This document shows, piece after piece, positions 22,738 through 34,483 of a stretch of DNA of 64,000 nucleotides. The DNA is taken from NCBI GenBank assembly GCA_000827495.1, contig KN817587.1, forward strand, positions 124,001 to 188,000, in the 5' to 3' direction. The notes under the pieces were generated by a model, which ran no database searches, was not told the DNA's origin, and saw only the letters and a program-made list of their open reading frames with translations. A program made the position numbers and the translations under genes. Position 1 is the stretch's first letter, and every line of letters begins with the position of its first letter. This DNA comes from Hypholoma sublateritium FD-334 SS-4 (Eukaryota; Basidiomycota; Agaricomycetes; Agaricales; Strophariaceae).

Positions 22738-24203
22738 ATGGCTCGCAAACGCAAGAACAGGACGCATCTCAAAGGCGGCGAGCAGGACGCCCCAGCCACC
22801 TCCGTCCCAAAATCCATCATCATCAAGCATGGTCCCGTCGGCCACTCGCTCGCCCAGCTCGTGCGCGATCTGCGCAAAGTCATGGAGCCCAACACTGCGT
22901 CGCGTCTAAAGGTGCCTGCAGCTCAGTCAGCCTGCATGGATTATCGTCTTACTGAAGCGCACATTCTCTAGGAACGGACACGGAATAAACTAAAAGATTT
23001 TTTGACTATGGGCCCTGCTCTCTCGGTCTCCCATCTCCTCGCATTCACTTTGACGGCCCTCGCACCGTCGCTGCGCATCGTGAAACTGTCCGATGGTCCT
23101 ACGCTCAGCTTCCGCGTCGAGCGGTACAGCTTGATGAAGGACCTCATGGGCACGTCTAAGCGAGCCCGCAGCGTCGGTATGGAATATCTCAGCCCGCCCC
23201 TGGTATGTTTTAGTTGCACAAATTATGAACGTTAATTCACATATATATACCAGCTCGTCCTCGCCTCCTTCCCTCCACCTTCCTCAACGACTCCACCTCA
23301 TCTCCCTCTCCTCATGAAATCCTTCCAGTCACTATTCCCGCCTCTGTCCCCGCACACCCTCAGCCTTTCGTCCGCCCGGCGGGTAGTCCTAATATCTTAC
23401 AACGCCGACCGCGGCACCGTTGACTTCCGCCACTACATAATCAAGGTCAAGCCGTACGGTGTGTCGAAGCGAGTACGCAAGGTCCTCGAAGGTGTCGGCC
23501 ACTCCTCAACGAGGAGTGGTGTCCTCGATCTGGGCAACGAGAAGGATGTTGCTGACTTCCTGCTCCGGAAACGCGGTGAGCCCGGGCCGGAGGGCGGCTA
23601 CGAGAGCGCGGCATCGTCTGCAGAGAGTGTAGCTGGAGATGACGGCGATGCCGTCGACCTGGCTGAGGACTACGTCGGGAGAAATAACAAGAAGGGTCAG
23701 AGGAGAGCGGTGCGCCTGGACGAGGTCGGCCCTCGGATGGAGCTGCGCTTGATCAAAATAACGGAAGGCGTGCCGGGCAAGGAAGGTGCTGTGATGTACC
23801 ACGAATTTGGTGCGTTTTTACAAGTTTTTTCACGCTTTATGGATCTGACAAAGTTATGATAGTCAAAAAATCCAAGAAGGAGCTCTTGGTTCAAAAGGCT
23901 GAGCACGCGGCGAAAGCCAAGCTCAGGAAAGAAAGGAGGGAAGAGCAAGAGAGGAATGTCCAGCGGAAAAAGGCTGCGAAGGGCGGAGAAGACGCGATGG
24001 ACGAAGACGATGAGGAGGAGGAGGAGGAGCAAGAAGATGACGAAGACCAAGAGGCCGAAGAAGACGAAGAAGACGATGGCGTTGGGGTGTGGGACGAGGA
24101 AGAAGACATTAGCGACGATGAGGAGGATGGCAACGAGGAAGAGGAAAGCTCAGAAGACGAGCTACCTCCGCCAAAAAAAGTAAAGTTCAGATCAAAACGG
24201 TAG
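22738..24203 (+). CDS. SSF1: Ribosome biogenesis protein SSF1 (Peter Pan family)
   Basis: Exons 22738..22911, 22972..23202, 23254..23809, 23863..24203; 433 aa. It is a nucleolar Brix-domain protein needed for 27S pre-rRNA processing and 60S assembly. MARKRKNRTHL is the family start. The Brix domain spans about 28-300: KSIIIKHGPVGHSLAQLVRD, LKDFLTMGPALSVSHLL, RYSLMKDLMGTSKRARS, RRVVLISYNADRGTVDFRHY, GPRMELRLIKITEG. After MYHEF the C-terminus is a basic then very acidic tail, a run of Glu/Asp ending PPKKVKFRSKR, typical of nucleolar proteins. The length is close to the yeast protein (about 450 aa). Confidence 0.96.
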
Positions 24204-24297
24204 AATTACATATGCTGGTAGGATGGCCCATGATAATAGATTATATAAAATTCTACGACGGGTGAAACGGAGCGTAACAAGGGGACAAATACCTTCG

Positions 24298-24964
24298 TCA
24301 TGACCGCGGCCATAAGCCCTGCAATCTCATCTTGATACCTTCCCAACTATCAAGAGCAGGTCTGACGTCGAGGTAAAAGGAGAGGTTATCTCCTTTGGCC
24401 GTGGCAGCATCGTGACCGGTGTAGAAGTCGATTATGTAGCGCATCTTCGTCCCGCAACGATCAACAACCCAATCATGGCGGTCGAAGGGGGCTGCGTATC
24501 TGGGAGATGTAAGTGCAATGAAAGGCTATTGAAAGTGCGACTGACCCAAGAAGCATGTTGACGCGGGCCTTGGGGCTTTTCTGCGCAGGCTTCCCCTTGA
24601 AATTGACAAGCTTCACGCCCCCGCACACCTCGCCGCCCCTGCCTGCCTCCCACTTGAGGATTTCGGACCACGCGCGTTCGTTGACGGCGTTGTGGATCGG
24701 AACGATGGATTTCATGTCCGCGGGCTGGGGGTCGTGGTTCTTGCGCGCCATCGCCTTGAAGAACTGCGCCTCCGAGGGGTAGACCCAGTTTCCATCACTG
24801 GCTTTGGGGATCGAGGATGTCTCGCGTTCCTGCGAGAGGGGGCCGGCGGGCTGCGCGCGGCCGGAGAGAAAGCGCCCCCACGTCGAGCGGGCGGAGTCGT
24901 CGACGGGACACGCGTCGGCGGCGGCTGGCTTGGTGTGGTCGACGGGACACTTGTCGGCGGACAT
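24298..24964 (-). CDS. CYC3: Holocytochrome c synthase (cytochrome c heme lyase)
   Basis: Exons in coding order 24964..24546 and 24499..24298; 206 aa. It attaches heme covalently to apocytochrome c in the mitochondrial intermembrane space. Two Cys-Pro-Val heme-regulatory motifs sit at the N-terminus (KCPVDH, ACPVDD). The catalytic domain follows: [74 protein letters not shown]. The His in FDRHDW corresponds to the heme-ligand region of the family. It is short for the family but complete. There is no cleavable presequence, as expected. Divergent from the nitronate monooxygenase with 196 bp between. Confidence 0.95.
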
Positions 24965-25160
24965 GGCTGCTCGGCGCAACGCGCGACCGTATTTTTAATT
25001 TGCCGCACCTGTGCTGACGTAATTCCCCTATTTCCATTGCTGCTCTCCCATGACCTTGCCATGACCCAGCATGACCCACGGGCACCGGCCTGGCTACACA
25101 GCTTGCCGGAGCTAACCAACTTATAAACTGCACCCACGACATGCAGATCGCCCCCCCGCA

Positions 25161-26705
25161 ATGCCTTCCTCGCCGCCCGTATTCACCACCCCGCTCACCG
25201 AGCTCTTCAAGATCACCCACCCTGTCATGCTTGCCGGGTATGTGCGCCGCCGCTTTATGTGCCACATATAGACCTAAGCCTGCCCCAGCATGAATGTGGC
25301 TGCGGGCCCCAGACTTGCTGCCGCAGTTACTAATGCCGGTTCGTTGTCTGAAGCCTGCGACCATTATGTCATCTAACCAAAGTGCAGGCGGCATCGGCGT
25401 CATTGGCGGCGTGCGCCAGAGCCCTAAATTTCTTCAGAACTCCATAGCCGAGCTCAAGGCGCATCTCGAGGACAAGAACGCACCGTTTGGCGTTGATCTT
25501 CTCATTCCGCAGGTCGGGGGAAGCGCGCGCAAGACAAACGTAAACCCCGTTTACCGCACGCGCTTTCGCCGACGTTAAAGCCTTTTTACAGAAAGATTAC
25601 ACCGGAGGGCAGTTGCCCGAGCTCATTGACGTTGTCATCAACGGCGGCGCATCGCTGTTCGTCTGTGCAGTCGGTGTACCTCCGCGGTGGGCCGTCGACA
25701 AGCTACACGCAGCCGGCATCCCCGTCATGAAGTACGCACAATCCTCTTTAACATCGCGCCTGCTTATAGCCCCACCAGTATGGTTGGCCACCCCAAGGTA
25801 CTTCGGCAACCGCCATAACCTACCGAAATTTCTGACCGCGGGCACAGCACGTCCCCAAGGCCCTCGCTCAAGGCGTCGACATCATCTGCGCGCAGGGTGG
25901 CGAGGGCGGCGGCCACACCGGCGACACTCCGTTTTCTATCCTCATCCCTGCCGTCGTCGACCTGTGCAAGGACAAGCGGAGCCCCCTCACCGGCGCGCCT
26001 ATCCTCGTCGTCGCCGCGGGTGGCATCGCCGACGGCCGCGGGCTCGCCGCCGCCCTATCGTAAGCGCTGCGCGCCATCAGCCCCACTAACCGCATTGACA
26101 ATACATAACGCGAGCGCAGATACGGCGCCTCTGGAGTCTGGGTCGGCACGCGCTTTGTCGCCAGCGTGGAGGCCGGCGCATCGAAGAAACACAAGGAGCT
26201 CGTGCTGAGCGCGGGCTACGACGATGTCACGCGCACGCTCATCTACTCCGGGCGGCCGATGAGCGTGCGAAAGACGCCGTACGTGGAAGAATGGTAGCGT
26301 CTCTATTGTAGGCTGTCTGCTCGCCGCTAACTTGCGGGAATAGGGAAAGTAAGCGCAGCCAGGAGATGCACGAGCTGGTAGATCAAGGAAAAGTCCCCCA
26401 TGAGGTAGAGCTCCAAGCCCATCCTGAAAAGTCTATCCAAGGCCTACAATGTGCGTCTTCTGTTGTCCCGTCTCACTTTGGCTGATTGGGAAATGCTAAC
26501 ATGCAACAGGGCTAATGGGGCGCGTTGCGGGATCAATCAATGACATCAAGCCTGCTAAGGAAATGTCAGTTCCTTTTATATCCTCTCGTGATTGAATTGC
26601 TTGAATTATGGCTAATCATCAAATAGTGTGGACGAGCTCGTGAACACCGCTGCCCAGAGCTTGAATGCCGTTGCAGCTTTCCAAATTACGAGAGCAAAAC
26701 TATAA
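25161..26705 (+). CDS. Nitronate monooxygenase (2-nitropropane dioxygenase family)
   Basis: Exons 25161..25237, 25289..25338, 25388..25539, 25592..25731, 25779..25797, 25848..26059, 26120..26293, 26344..26450, 26510..26564, 26627..26705; 354 aa. It is an FMN enzyme that oxidises alkyl nitronates such as propionate-3-nitronate. The TIM-barrel motifs are in order: HPVMLAGMNVAAGPRLAAAV, GGIGVIGG, ASLFVCAVGVPP, VDIICAQGGEGGGHTGDTPF, ILVVAAGGIADGRGLAAALS, YGASGVWVGTRF. Exon 5 is a 19-nt microexon (MVGHPK). The C-terminal part (LMGRVAGSINDIKPAKEI) matches fungal members. The substrate cannot be fixed from sequence. Confidence 0.93.
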
Positions 26706-26958
26706 GTCGCTGTGACAATGTATCTATTGTATGGATTGATCTCTCACCATGAAAACCCTTATTGAGATTCATTATACCCATCTCGTAAGCTTAACGGTAC
26801 CAGGTGTAAAAATAGTTGTACTGTCTGCTGAAAATATGTAATCGCAACATCAATATAATTTGCATGCGAGTGAACGCTGTTGTCCAGCCGTGTAGTGGGG
26901 TATTAATCCAATAGTGTGGATAAGCAAATTGCCCTGGATTTTATGTACCTTCCGTGGC

Positions 26959-28565
26959 TCAGTCGTCCATGAGCTCGGCTAACTCTCGTTCCTCTTCCTC
27001 CGTGAGTTCCGAGCCCGCTGGTACTGGCTTCTGCGCCTCGACTTCGACAACAGGCACGACGGGAAGAGTAGGAGGCTCTAATAAATCTACACGGCAAATA
27101 AGTGCCTGCCTCAGCATAGGAAGAGTAAGAACTAACCAGTAAGCCGCCATTTGCGAATCGTACGGTCGAGGCTCGTCGTCACGATCCACGGCGCGACGCG
27201 CGTTTTCCCGTCGTCGCCGACGGTGCGCCGGGTCCACAGACGGATCGCGGTGATGTCGTGCCAGTGCGCATCGACCTGGCTGAGCAGCTGCGGCGCGTCC
27301 GGCTCCGAGACGTCAAACGTGCGCAGCACGTCGCCTGCCGCGGTGAGCAGATACGGCTCGCCGAGGTCCGTCAACGCGAGCGGGAGGAGAGCACGCACGG
27401 CGACGGGGTGCGCGAGCGGCTTCGGCGTGGGCCCCGCCTCGGGCTGCGGCAGGATCTGCGCCGTGTCGTCTGCCGACGCTGAGCGGGGACGGCGCCCGTC
27501 AGCAAGGAGCGCAAAGAAGAGATACAGAGCAAGGATGCGCACCGGTCCATAGGTGCCCGCCGCCGTACCGCAGCTCGTTGATCCGCGTGCGGTGGTGGTT
27601 GATTGACTTGAGCAGTGTCGCGGTCCAGCGCGGTGCAGGGCCAGCGTCGAGCTTCAGGTCCCAGACCTTGATGACACCCATCGTGTCGCCCGTGTACAAA
27701 ATTGCCGACGTCGCGGAGCGAGCCTCGCCATCAAGGCACTCCACGGGGCGCGTGTGCGAGGAGATGGACCCCAGGCTCTTCAGCGGCTCTGACGCCGTCG
27801 GGTCCGACAGGTCCCTGCCGCCGCAGCCTCATGAGCGCGGTTCGTCGCAGGACACTAGAAACGCGTACCAGAAGCGCACAATCTTGTCAGAGCTGCCCGA
27901 GATCAGCAGACGCAACGGCTGGAGGACGTGGAAGCTCTTCACAAAGTCCGCGTGCGCGTTCGGCGTCGAGGAGAGCAACTGCTTCGTCTGTCAATGCGGA
28001 CGCAACGGCCGTGAGCGCAGCGCGGTGCAGGCGGAGAAGCGCGAAAGCACGTACAGCGGTGTCCCATATCTTGATCGACTGCACGAAACGCACGGTCAGC
28101 GACACCCCCGTGCAGAGTGACGACGCACGGTACATTATCCCAGGACCCAGAGATGAGGAGCGCCTGGTCGCCCGAGCTCGGGACGCGGTCGCAGAACGCA
28201 AGGCTCGTCACAGGCCCCGTATGCCCCTTGTATAGTTGCAGCGTCTTCCCCGTCTACACGAACACGGGCGTTAGTGAGTGTGCCAGACGCGCGGTGCGGC
28301 GGGCTGACCTCCAAGTCGAGTTTGCGGATGACGTTCGTGTTCTCCGCGACCCACGCGACGCCGTCGTGCACTTCGATGGCAAGCGCCTTCCCCGTGAGCT
28401 CGATGGGCTCGCCGAGCGTCTTCGTGCGCTCCGCTTTCTCCTTTCTCGACTGACCACGCGGTAGGCAGGTCAGCGCCGGGGAACAGATCGACACGTATCA
28501 CGCACCTGCTCGAGGATGAGCTGGGCTTCTGCGACGAGGAAGTTCTCCGATGCCGAAGTAACCAT
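26959..28565 (-). CDS. WD40-repeat protein of unknown function
   Basis: Exons in coding order 28565..28506, 28449..28309, 28253..28134, 28078..28055, 27987..27869, 27814..27543, 27478..27137, 27086..26959; 401 aa. Beta-propeller blades are seen directly: ALAIEVHDGVAWVAENTNVI, GHTGPVTSLAF with LLISGSWDNSIKIWDT, LRLLISGSSDKIVRFW, ILYTGDTMGVIKVWDL, and a last WIVTTSLDRTIRKW. The C-terminus is acidic (ELTEEEERELAELMDD). The repeats support a protein-interaction platform; I cannot assign a complex. The 24-nt exon 4 encodes SIKIWDTA and completes the second blade, which strongly supports the model. The coding exons are GC-rich, so long spurious frames run on both strands. Confidence 0.82.
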
Positions 28566-29456
28566 TGAGGATTGTTGAGGATGATAGCTATACTTACAGT
28601 TGTTTGGTTTGTTCGAAGATCAAGTTTGTTATCCTTTTAGCTTGCAAGAAGTATGTCACGGTATATAGGAGGATGAATTGGGATGGACCTCTGAAAAACG
28701 ACTTCTCGCTGTGCGGATCATCAATATGACTATTCGATAAGATTGTCCAACGCCCAAGAACTTACGCCTTGGTCCCCGTGGCGGCGAGTCGAACTGTTGA
28801 AAAGAAAGATGATCATGGTCCAGATTTACTACGCTTTCGACGCTGTTCCTTCTTGAACGTGATATACGAGTTAGCGGGAAGAATGCTTCCTTGGCACAGT
28901 TGGTGTTCAATCTATGGAACACGTAATGACACTCAAAAAAGCAGATAATTTATTAGTCGGCCTTCACAATAGTAGAAATCTAACAAGGAGAGAGGGTATC
29001 CATGTATGTACCATAGGGGGAGCGGTGCTGGAGTACTAAGAATACACAAGCTAGCTAAATAGCGACGCGGCAAAAAGGGGTGGGGCTACAATCTCGAAGA
29101 CTGACAAAACGTCGTGGAGAAACACGCGCGGAAAAGGTATAGAGACAGTGGAGCGCGGGGTGAGAAGGCAAATAGCAAGAAACAGTGGGAGCGTGGTACG
29201 CGAAAACGATACAGCGGCACGGGGAATAGTCCGTGATTGGGTAGATGGATAGAATAGCTATAGGGCTGGGTGGTGGTCATACAGAGTTCTGGGGATATAG
29301 ATCGATGCTGTTGGTTAGCAGATAAAAACCAGAGTGAGTGTCGGGTGCAAAATTGCAACAAGGGAATTACTTGAACGAATGATGTGATCCGCCTATGGGC
29401 AAACCATTTGGTTACAGAGACCGCGGAGTCAATAGGGAGTGTGGGACCATAAGCGG
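28566..29456. other. Long gap with an unexplained spliceable segment
   Basis: 891 bp between the WD40 gene start and the PKA stop. The half near PKA looks like its 3' UTR. On the minus strand, 28775..28653 reads as an exon, a 57-bp intron with GTAAGT donor and CACAG acceptor, and a second in-frame piece ending in a stop. I could not find a convincing start, so I do not call a gene; it may be spliced UTR of a neighbour. Confidence 0.4.
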
Positions 29457-30930
29457 TCAGAATTCGAGGAATTGGAATGCAATAGGATCGAGGCGTTGCT
29501 GGAAAGTCGAATGGCGCTCCTGACCGCTAAGCCCAGGAATCTCCTCGGACGGAGGGAGAGGCAAGTGTAAAAAGTGGCGGGTATCATCGACGGATGACGT
29601 GCGAGGTATAATCGGAGCCTAGTGAGAAGGTAGGTAGTTATCGATAAGTAATTTGCGCCAGCATCCAACTAAAAGGGAACGTACGTTGATCTCACGGCGC
29701 TCCAGAGCATCCCAGTCAACACCTCTGAACCAGGGATGATCAAGGATGTCTTGAGGGCCCCCAATCATATTGCCCAAGCGCTTGGTACGATCCGGGTTGA
29801 GGAAAGCTTTGATGATATCGCGCGAGAGCCTGTCCATGCTTCTAGGCCAGTGGATATGACCGTTCAGAATCTTTTCATAGATACCGTAAGGTGATTCATC
29901 GAAAAATGGGGGGTAGCCGACTAGCATTTCATAGCAAAGAACGCCGCATGCCCACCAGTCAGCGGCTTTACCGTGACCGTCCGACTGGATGATCTCGGGA
30001 GCAAGGTATTCTGGAGTACCACAAAGTGTCCATGTACGATCATCCACGATCTTTGCGAAGCCGAAATCCGTCAACCGGAGATAGCCACGGGAGTCCAGAA
30101 GGAGGTTTTCTGGTTTGAGATCACGATAAATGATGTTGAAAGAGTGGAGGTATTTCAGAGCAAGAATGATTGTGGCGAGATAAAAGCGGGTTACATCCGG
30201 AGTGAACCGTTGCGCTCGTCGGAGGTGTGTGAAGAGCTCGCCACCCGGAACATACGACATAAGCATGTAGACATTCAAGCTGTCTTGGAAAGTAGCAAAA
30301 AGATCGACCACAAAAGGGTGGTGGACTCGAGAGAGAATGTACCGCTCTGCATTGACGTGTTCGACCTGTCGAAGGCGGACAATCTCGGTCTTGCGAAGGA
30401 TCTTCATGGCAAAGTGATTTTGGGCACCCGATTGGGGTGAGTTGCGATGCCGAACGAGTAAAACCTTGCCAAATGTTCCTGTGCCTAGTCGGGACAGTTC
30501 ATATGACAAGTCAGACAGTAATTGCCAAAGACGTACCTAATGCCCCTCGGACCTCGAAATCAGAGAGCTTGAGCCCTTTAGTCTGCAAATGATCCTTCTC
30601 GTCCTCAAGGAGACGCTGCGGGCGTGAAAGCGCATGGCTGTGCGCATTTTCTTCGATTGGACTGGCAACGTCGATGTCCATGAGGTCGTGGGCGATTTGC
30701 GCCGACTCAGGTATGTCATGAGTCTCAAGGCTCAGTGGCGTGCATTCCTCTTCTTTAGTGAGGGACTCCATGTGCTGGGCAGGTTTGGGGGACAATGGCG
30801 GAGTCAATGGAGCATCTGCGCAAACCACATGGGGCTCCGGCCGGGTAGAGTAGGCTATCGAAATCCGCCGTATATCGTCAGGCGAAGCAGGCGGCAGAGA
30901 GAGCGAGCGAGGTGGAGCGAGAGAAGCCAT
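29457..30930 (-). CDS. PKA1: cAMP-dependent protein kinase catalytic subunit
   Basis: Exons in coding order 30930..30537, 30484..29685, 29618..29457; 451 aa. It is the AGC Ser/Thr kinase of the cAMP pathway, controlling growth, morphogenesis and nutrient sensing. A 120-residue low-complexity N-terminal extension precedes the kinase domain. Motifs: GTGTFGKV (P-loop, about 132), AMKILRK with catalytic Lys159, YRDLKPEN (Asp253), DFGFAK (Asp271), and RTWTLCGTPEYLAPE with the activation-loop Thr at about 284. The C-terminal AGC tail includes a conserved intron and ends FLEF, the FxxF hydrophobic motif that packs on the N-lobe. The gene symbol is by family; a second isoform may exist elsewhere. Confidence 0.95.
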
Positions 30931-31188
30931 AGGGGATAAATTATATGGACGAAGGAACGATGGCAGACGAAATGCGGCGGGAAGAAAGGCGCGACGACGG
31001 GGAGAATAATCGGCGCACTGCGCGTTGTGGGAGGAGAGGCTGGGAGGTCAACCCAGACGCTGTTTAAACGCACAGCGATACGGCGCCTCATATGGTTTCC
31101 CTGTCACACATCAAATGCAGTCACACCTTCTCATGAATATTTCTCGTTTCATAGCAATCACGATCACTGTCAGCCGTCGCTCTCATGT

Positions 31189-32497
31189 TCAGATCCCAAA
31201 TGCGAACGACGCCAGTCCGTACAGGTCCAGTATCGTATGCACCCCGCCACCCTCCCCTGCTCCCCCAGCAACGTACAATGGCACAAAGTGGTCTTCTCTC
31301 GGCTGCGATGCACGGAACCCTGGGTGTTTGGGCAACGCAAACAACTCCTGCTTGCGTGCTTCCCCCTAGAGAGTGGCTGCGCTCAGCATCGTTCATCACA
31401 AAGTGATAAATACTAACTGATTCAATCGCAATAGCTTTGTGGATCGCTCGGTCAAATTCCTTGTGGACGTCGCGGGCTGTATCTGGGGAGAAAGATGATC
31501 TGTCTCTCAGGTTGTGGGCAGTCAGTCCTCCTGCTAATATCAGTATGCCCTCTTCCCTGTCATTGCATGCGTCAATTCCTTGGTGACCGAGTGTCATCGG
31601 TTAATTTCGCACCGTAGTTTCGCAACAGCTTTCCCCGCTGCCCAATTTGTTGCTGGATCCAGACTCGAGTCGATGGAGACTTGAACAATAGGTATTCCGG
31701 TAAAATCCTCTCCGAACATAATTCGGAACGGCACGAATACGCCATGATCTAATCCAGGACCCTCGAAACCACGCCCATCTTCTCCACGCGCTTCAGTCGC
31801 AGGTGAAGTTCTTGCCTTTTGCCCAGCCTTGACATGCTGCGGTTAGGTTAATTATAAGAAGGATAACTAGCTGATTACCTGCTTGTAGAGTTCAACGACT
31901 CGCTGGGCAAGCTTGGAATCCCCTCTTGATTTAAATTTAAGCTTGTACAGCTCTGGACTAAAGCCATAGTAATCCATCAAAAGTGGATTCTCAGGGTAAT
32001 CAGTTACTGTTGGGGGGGGGGTCAGACAAATGGCATTATTCAATAAATCGTAGAAACTTGCCTAGGCGTTCTTTCATAGTCTCCCAATGCGCGCTAAATA
32101 CAACGATGCCCTTGGGTTTGTATTTCTCCAGCAACGTTGGTCCAAAATCATCCAGAAATCTGGCAAGAGGTCCAGTTGGGCCGTGCCACGCAGCCATTCC
32201 GCCCATGCCACCTGCCTGGGCGGGAGAAAGAGCCAACATCGGTGATCCATGCGCAAAGAAAAATGCGGGGATCTTATCCGGGGTAGATGGAAGTGCATCG
32301 AGGGCTTGTTTCCAGCCACTGGTAGTAGTTGTAGACATGTTGTAATGAAGGTCTGGTCGCGTTGAGGCTGGGCGAAAAATTCCAGATAATGGCTTGAAGA
32401 ATCCCGTGCGGAAGGCGGACAGGTCAATATAAGATAGGACGACGGCCGAGAGCAGGGTAAGCGAAAGGAATTGAAGGACGAGTACAGGTTGAAGCAT
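31189..32497 (-). CDS. LigB-type class III extradiol dioxygenase (DODA-like)
   Basis: Exons in coding order 32497..32062, 32006..31879, 31836..31613, 31556..31418, 31365..31189; 367 aa, or 314 aa from the internal ATG at 32338. It is a non-heme iron enzyme that opens catecholic rings; relatives include DOPA 4,5-dioxygenase. Family histidines are in FFAHGSP, VFSAHWE, GLDHGVFVP and REDHFVPL. The longer start adds a hydrophobic segment (VLVLQFLSLTLLSAVVLSY) that could be a signal anchor; the shorter start (MSTTTTSGWKQALDALP) is the usual family beginning and is equally possible. The first intron has a GC donor (GCAAGT). A 52-bp intron precedes GEARKQELFALP. Confidence 0.9.
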
Positions 32498-32831
32498 TCG
32501 GTGAGCAAGTCAAAAGTGAGCTTTATATAGACCTAATTAGATAGTGCTGAGTCAACGCGTCACCATTTACTCATGCCACCATGGTCAGCATGTAGACGTC
32601 CTAGACGCTTCATATAACTGCCGCCACTCTAGCAGTGTGTGCAAAGCCAGTTGGACATGAGTATTTGGAATATCGAGGTCAAGGAAGTTGACAAAGTTGC
32701 CAAAGTTGACTAAGCCCGGATGCATCTCGTGTCATCAGGCTGCCGCACTGCTGATTAGAACCGTGACATCCTCGACGCCACCGCGACACGTCCTTCGATT
32801 CAGCTCTTGCATTATCGACCACACTCACACC
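32498..32831. promoter_or_regulatory. Divergent promoter region
   Basis: 334 bp between the dioxygenase (minus, using the upstream ATG) and TFB3 (plus). No coding potential, repeat or clear TATA box seen apart from a short AT-rich TTTATATAG on the dioxygenase side at 32520..32528. Confidence 0.4.
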
Positions 32832-34193
32832 ATGTCTCTTCGACCCGGTGTCGGCGGATGGCTCCAGGGAAAAACTGTGCGGAAAGGCGGCGGGCTCTCG
32901 ACGTCCAACACCCGTTCGTCAACCCCGCAGGGCGTGCAGAGCACCTCGTCGACCATCTTCGGCGGGGGTGTCAAGGATGCGTCCGGGCGCACGTCGGAGT
33001 ACTTCGTGCGTCGCCGCCATGTCCATTAAGCGCGTGCTGACCCTCCTGTAGTCCATGGACGACCAGTGCCCGGTGTGCAAGAGCGACCGCTACCTGAACC
33101 CAAAGCTGCGGCTGCTCGTCAGCTCGTGCTACCACAAAATGTGCGCTTCTCATTCCGCGTGCTTTGACGCCATCCTGAACGACTGCGCAGGTGCGAGTCC
33201 TGCATCGACCGCCTGTTCACGCTGGGTCCGGCCCCGTGTCCAATATGCAGCAAAATCCTCCGAAAGCTCGCGTTTACCCCACAGACATTTGAAGATCTGA
33301 GCGTGGAAAAGGAAGTGGCTGTGAGACGGCGGATCGCAAAAGAGTGCGGTGTCTCATGCATTGTATGCTATATGTTGCCTTACATCTCTATTCAGGTTCA
33401 ACAAACGACGGGACGACTTCCCTGACTTGCGTGCATACAATGACTACTTGGAAGAAGTGGAAGATATCAGTGAGTGTTCGTTGCGGCTTAAATCAAGCGT
33501 CTATGCTTACGGTGTTCCTGCCACTCAGCTTTCAATCTCATAAACGAGGTCGATATGCCCCAGACCGAGGCACGGATCGCCGCCTACCGCGCAGAAAACG
33601 CAGCTTTAATTGAATTGAACATCCAGCGTGAAGAAGCATACGCACAGACGCTGCGCGAGCAGGAGGACGCGGAGAAGCGCGATCGAGAGCAGCGCGCGAC
33701 ACAGCTTCGCCGTGAAGAGGAAGAGGAGCGCGAAGAGCGCGAGAAAGACAAGCGCGAGATCATTGACAAGCTCGAAACGAGCGACAAGAACGCGGCGAAG
33801 CTCATCGCGAAGAGCCGCGCAAACGCTTTGAAGCGCACGTCCGCCCGCGTCGCGTCGACCACCACGGTCGTGCACAGCAATGCGCGGCTGCTGCGCACGC
33901 GCGCGGCGAAGGACATCCCCGACGTGCCACATGTACCTTTCAAGGACAATTATTATGGTTACGAGGATCTATATCAATTACGCCCCGCAGGCTACGAGGA
34001 TTTTTTCAGCGAAGCGGTGCGGAAAGATCGCGAGGGCATCATGAGGGCAGGGGGATACAGAATTGAGGAAGCTTGGGATAGGGCGCTACGTGATGCAGTC
34101 GCGGACTTGGATTTGCCCCCTTTAATGGGACTTGCACCTAAAACTACAAGTACAATGGATAGTTCAGGAGATGTCATTATGGCGGAAGCATAG
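32832..34193 (+). CDS. TFB3: TFIIH subunit TFB3 (CDK-activating kinase assembly factor MAT1)
   Basis: Exons 32832..33005, 33052..33140, 33191..33343, 33396..33469, 33529..34193; 384 aa. It anchors the Kin28/CDK7 kinase to TFIIH for transcription and repair. A 58-residue Gly/Ser-rich N-terminal extension ends RTSEYF. Then comes the RING finger: CPVC, CYHKMCESCIDRLF, CPIC. The MAT1 signature follows (FNKRRDDFPDLRAYNDYLEE and FNLINEVD), then a long charged coiled coil (EREEREKDKREIIDKLE) and a C-terminal region with YYGYEDLYQLRPAGYEDFF. The RING is split by a phase-2 intron exactly at Met-Cys. Exon 1 is kept because basidiomycete relatives have a similar extension. Confidence 0.95.
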
Positions 34194-34483
34194 AGTAGGA
34201 TAGGGTATTTGTATGACTGTTACTGTATATTATGTGCCAAATCCATAGCTAACAAGATCAGGTATAAGTATGCGTGGAAATTATGCTGTGTATGTGGGCA
34301 AGCTATTATATAGATTGGCTAACATAAAGGAAGGGCAATCAATCCATGTCCAATGTCAGTGTCTATTGACCACTTGATGGTTTCATCAATTGGTGTTTCG
34401 AAAGGCAATCCATCTTGTTCATGTTATTTTGATGCTGGTAACCTGCCTTTTCTGCTTTCTTTCAGTTTCAGACAAAGGGGCAG

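Noticed and set aside
25868..26208. Antisense and alternate frames opposite the nitronate monooxygenase barrel
   Set aside because: They are GC-rich shadow frames; the sense frame carries all FMN-barrel motifs.
27578..28464. Overlapping plus-strand frames of up to 180 residues opposite the WD40 gene
   Set aside because: Their content is Arg/Ser-rich translation of GC-rich antisense; the minus strand has consistent WD blades and splice sites.
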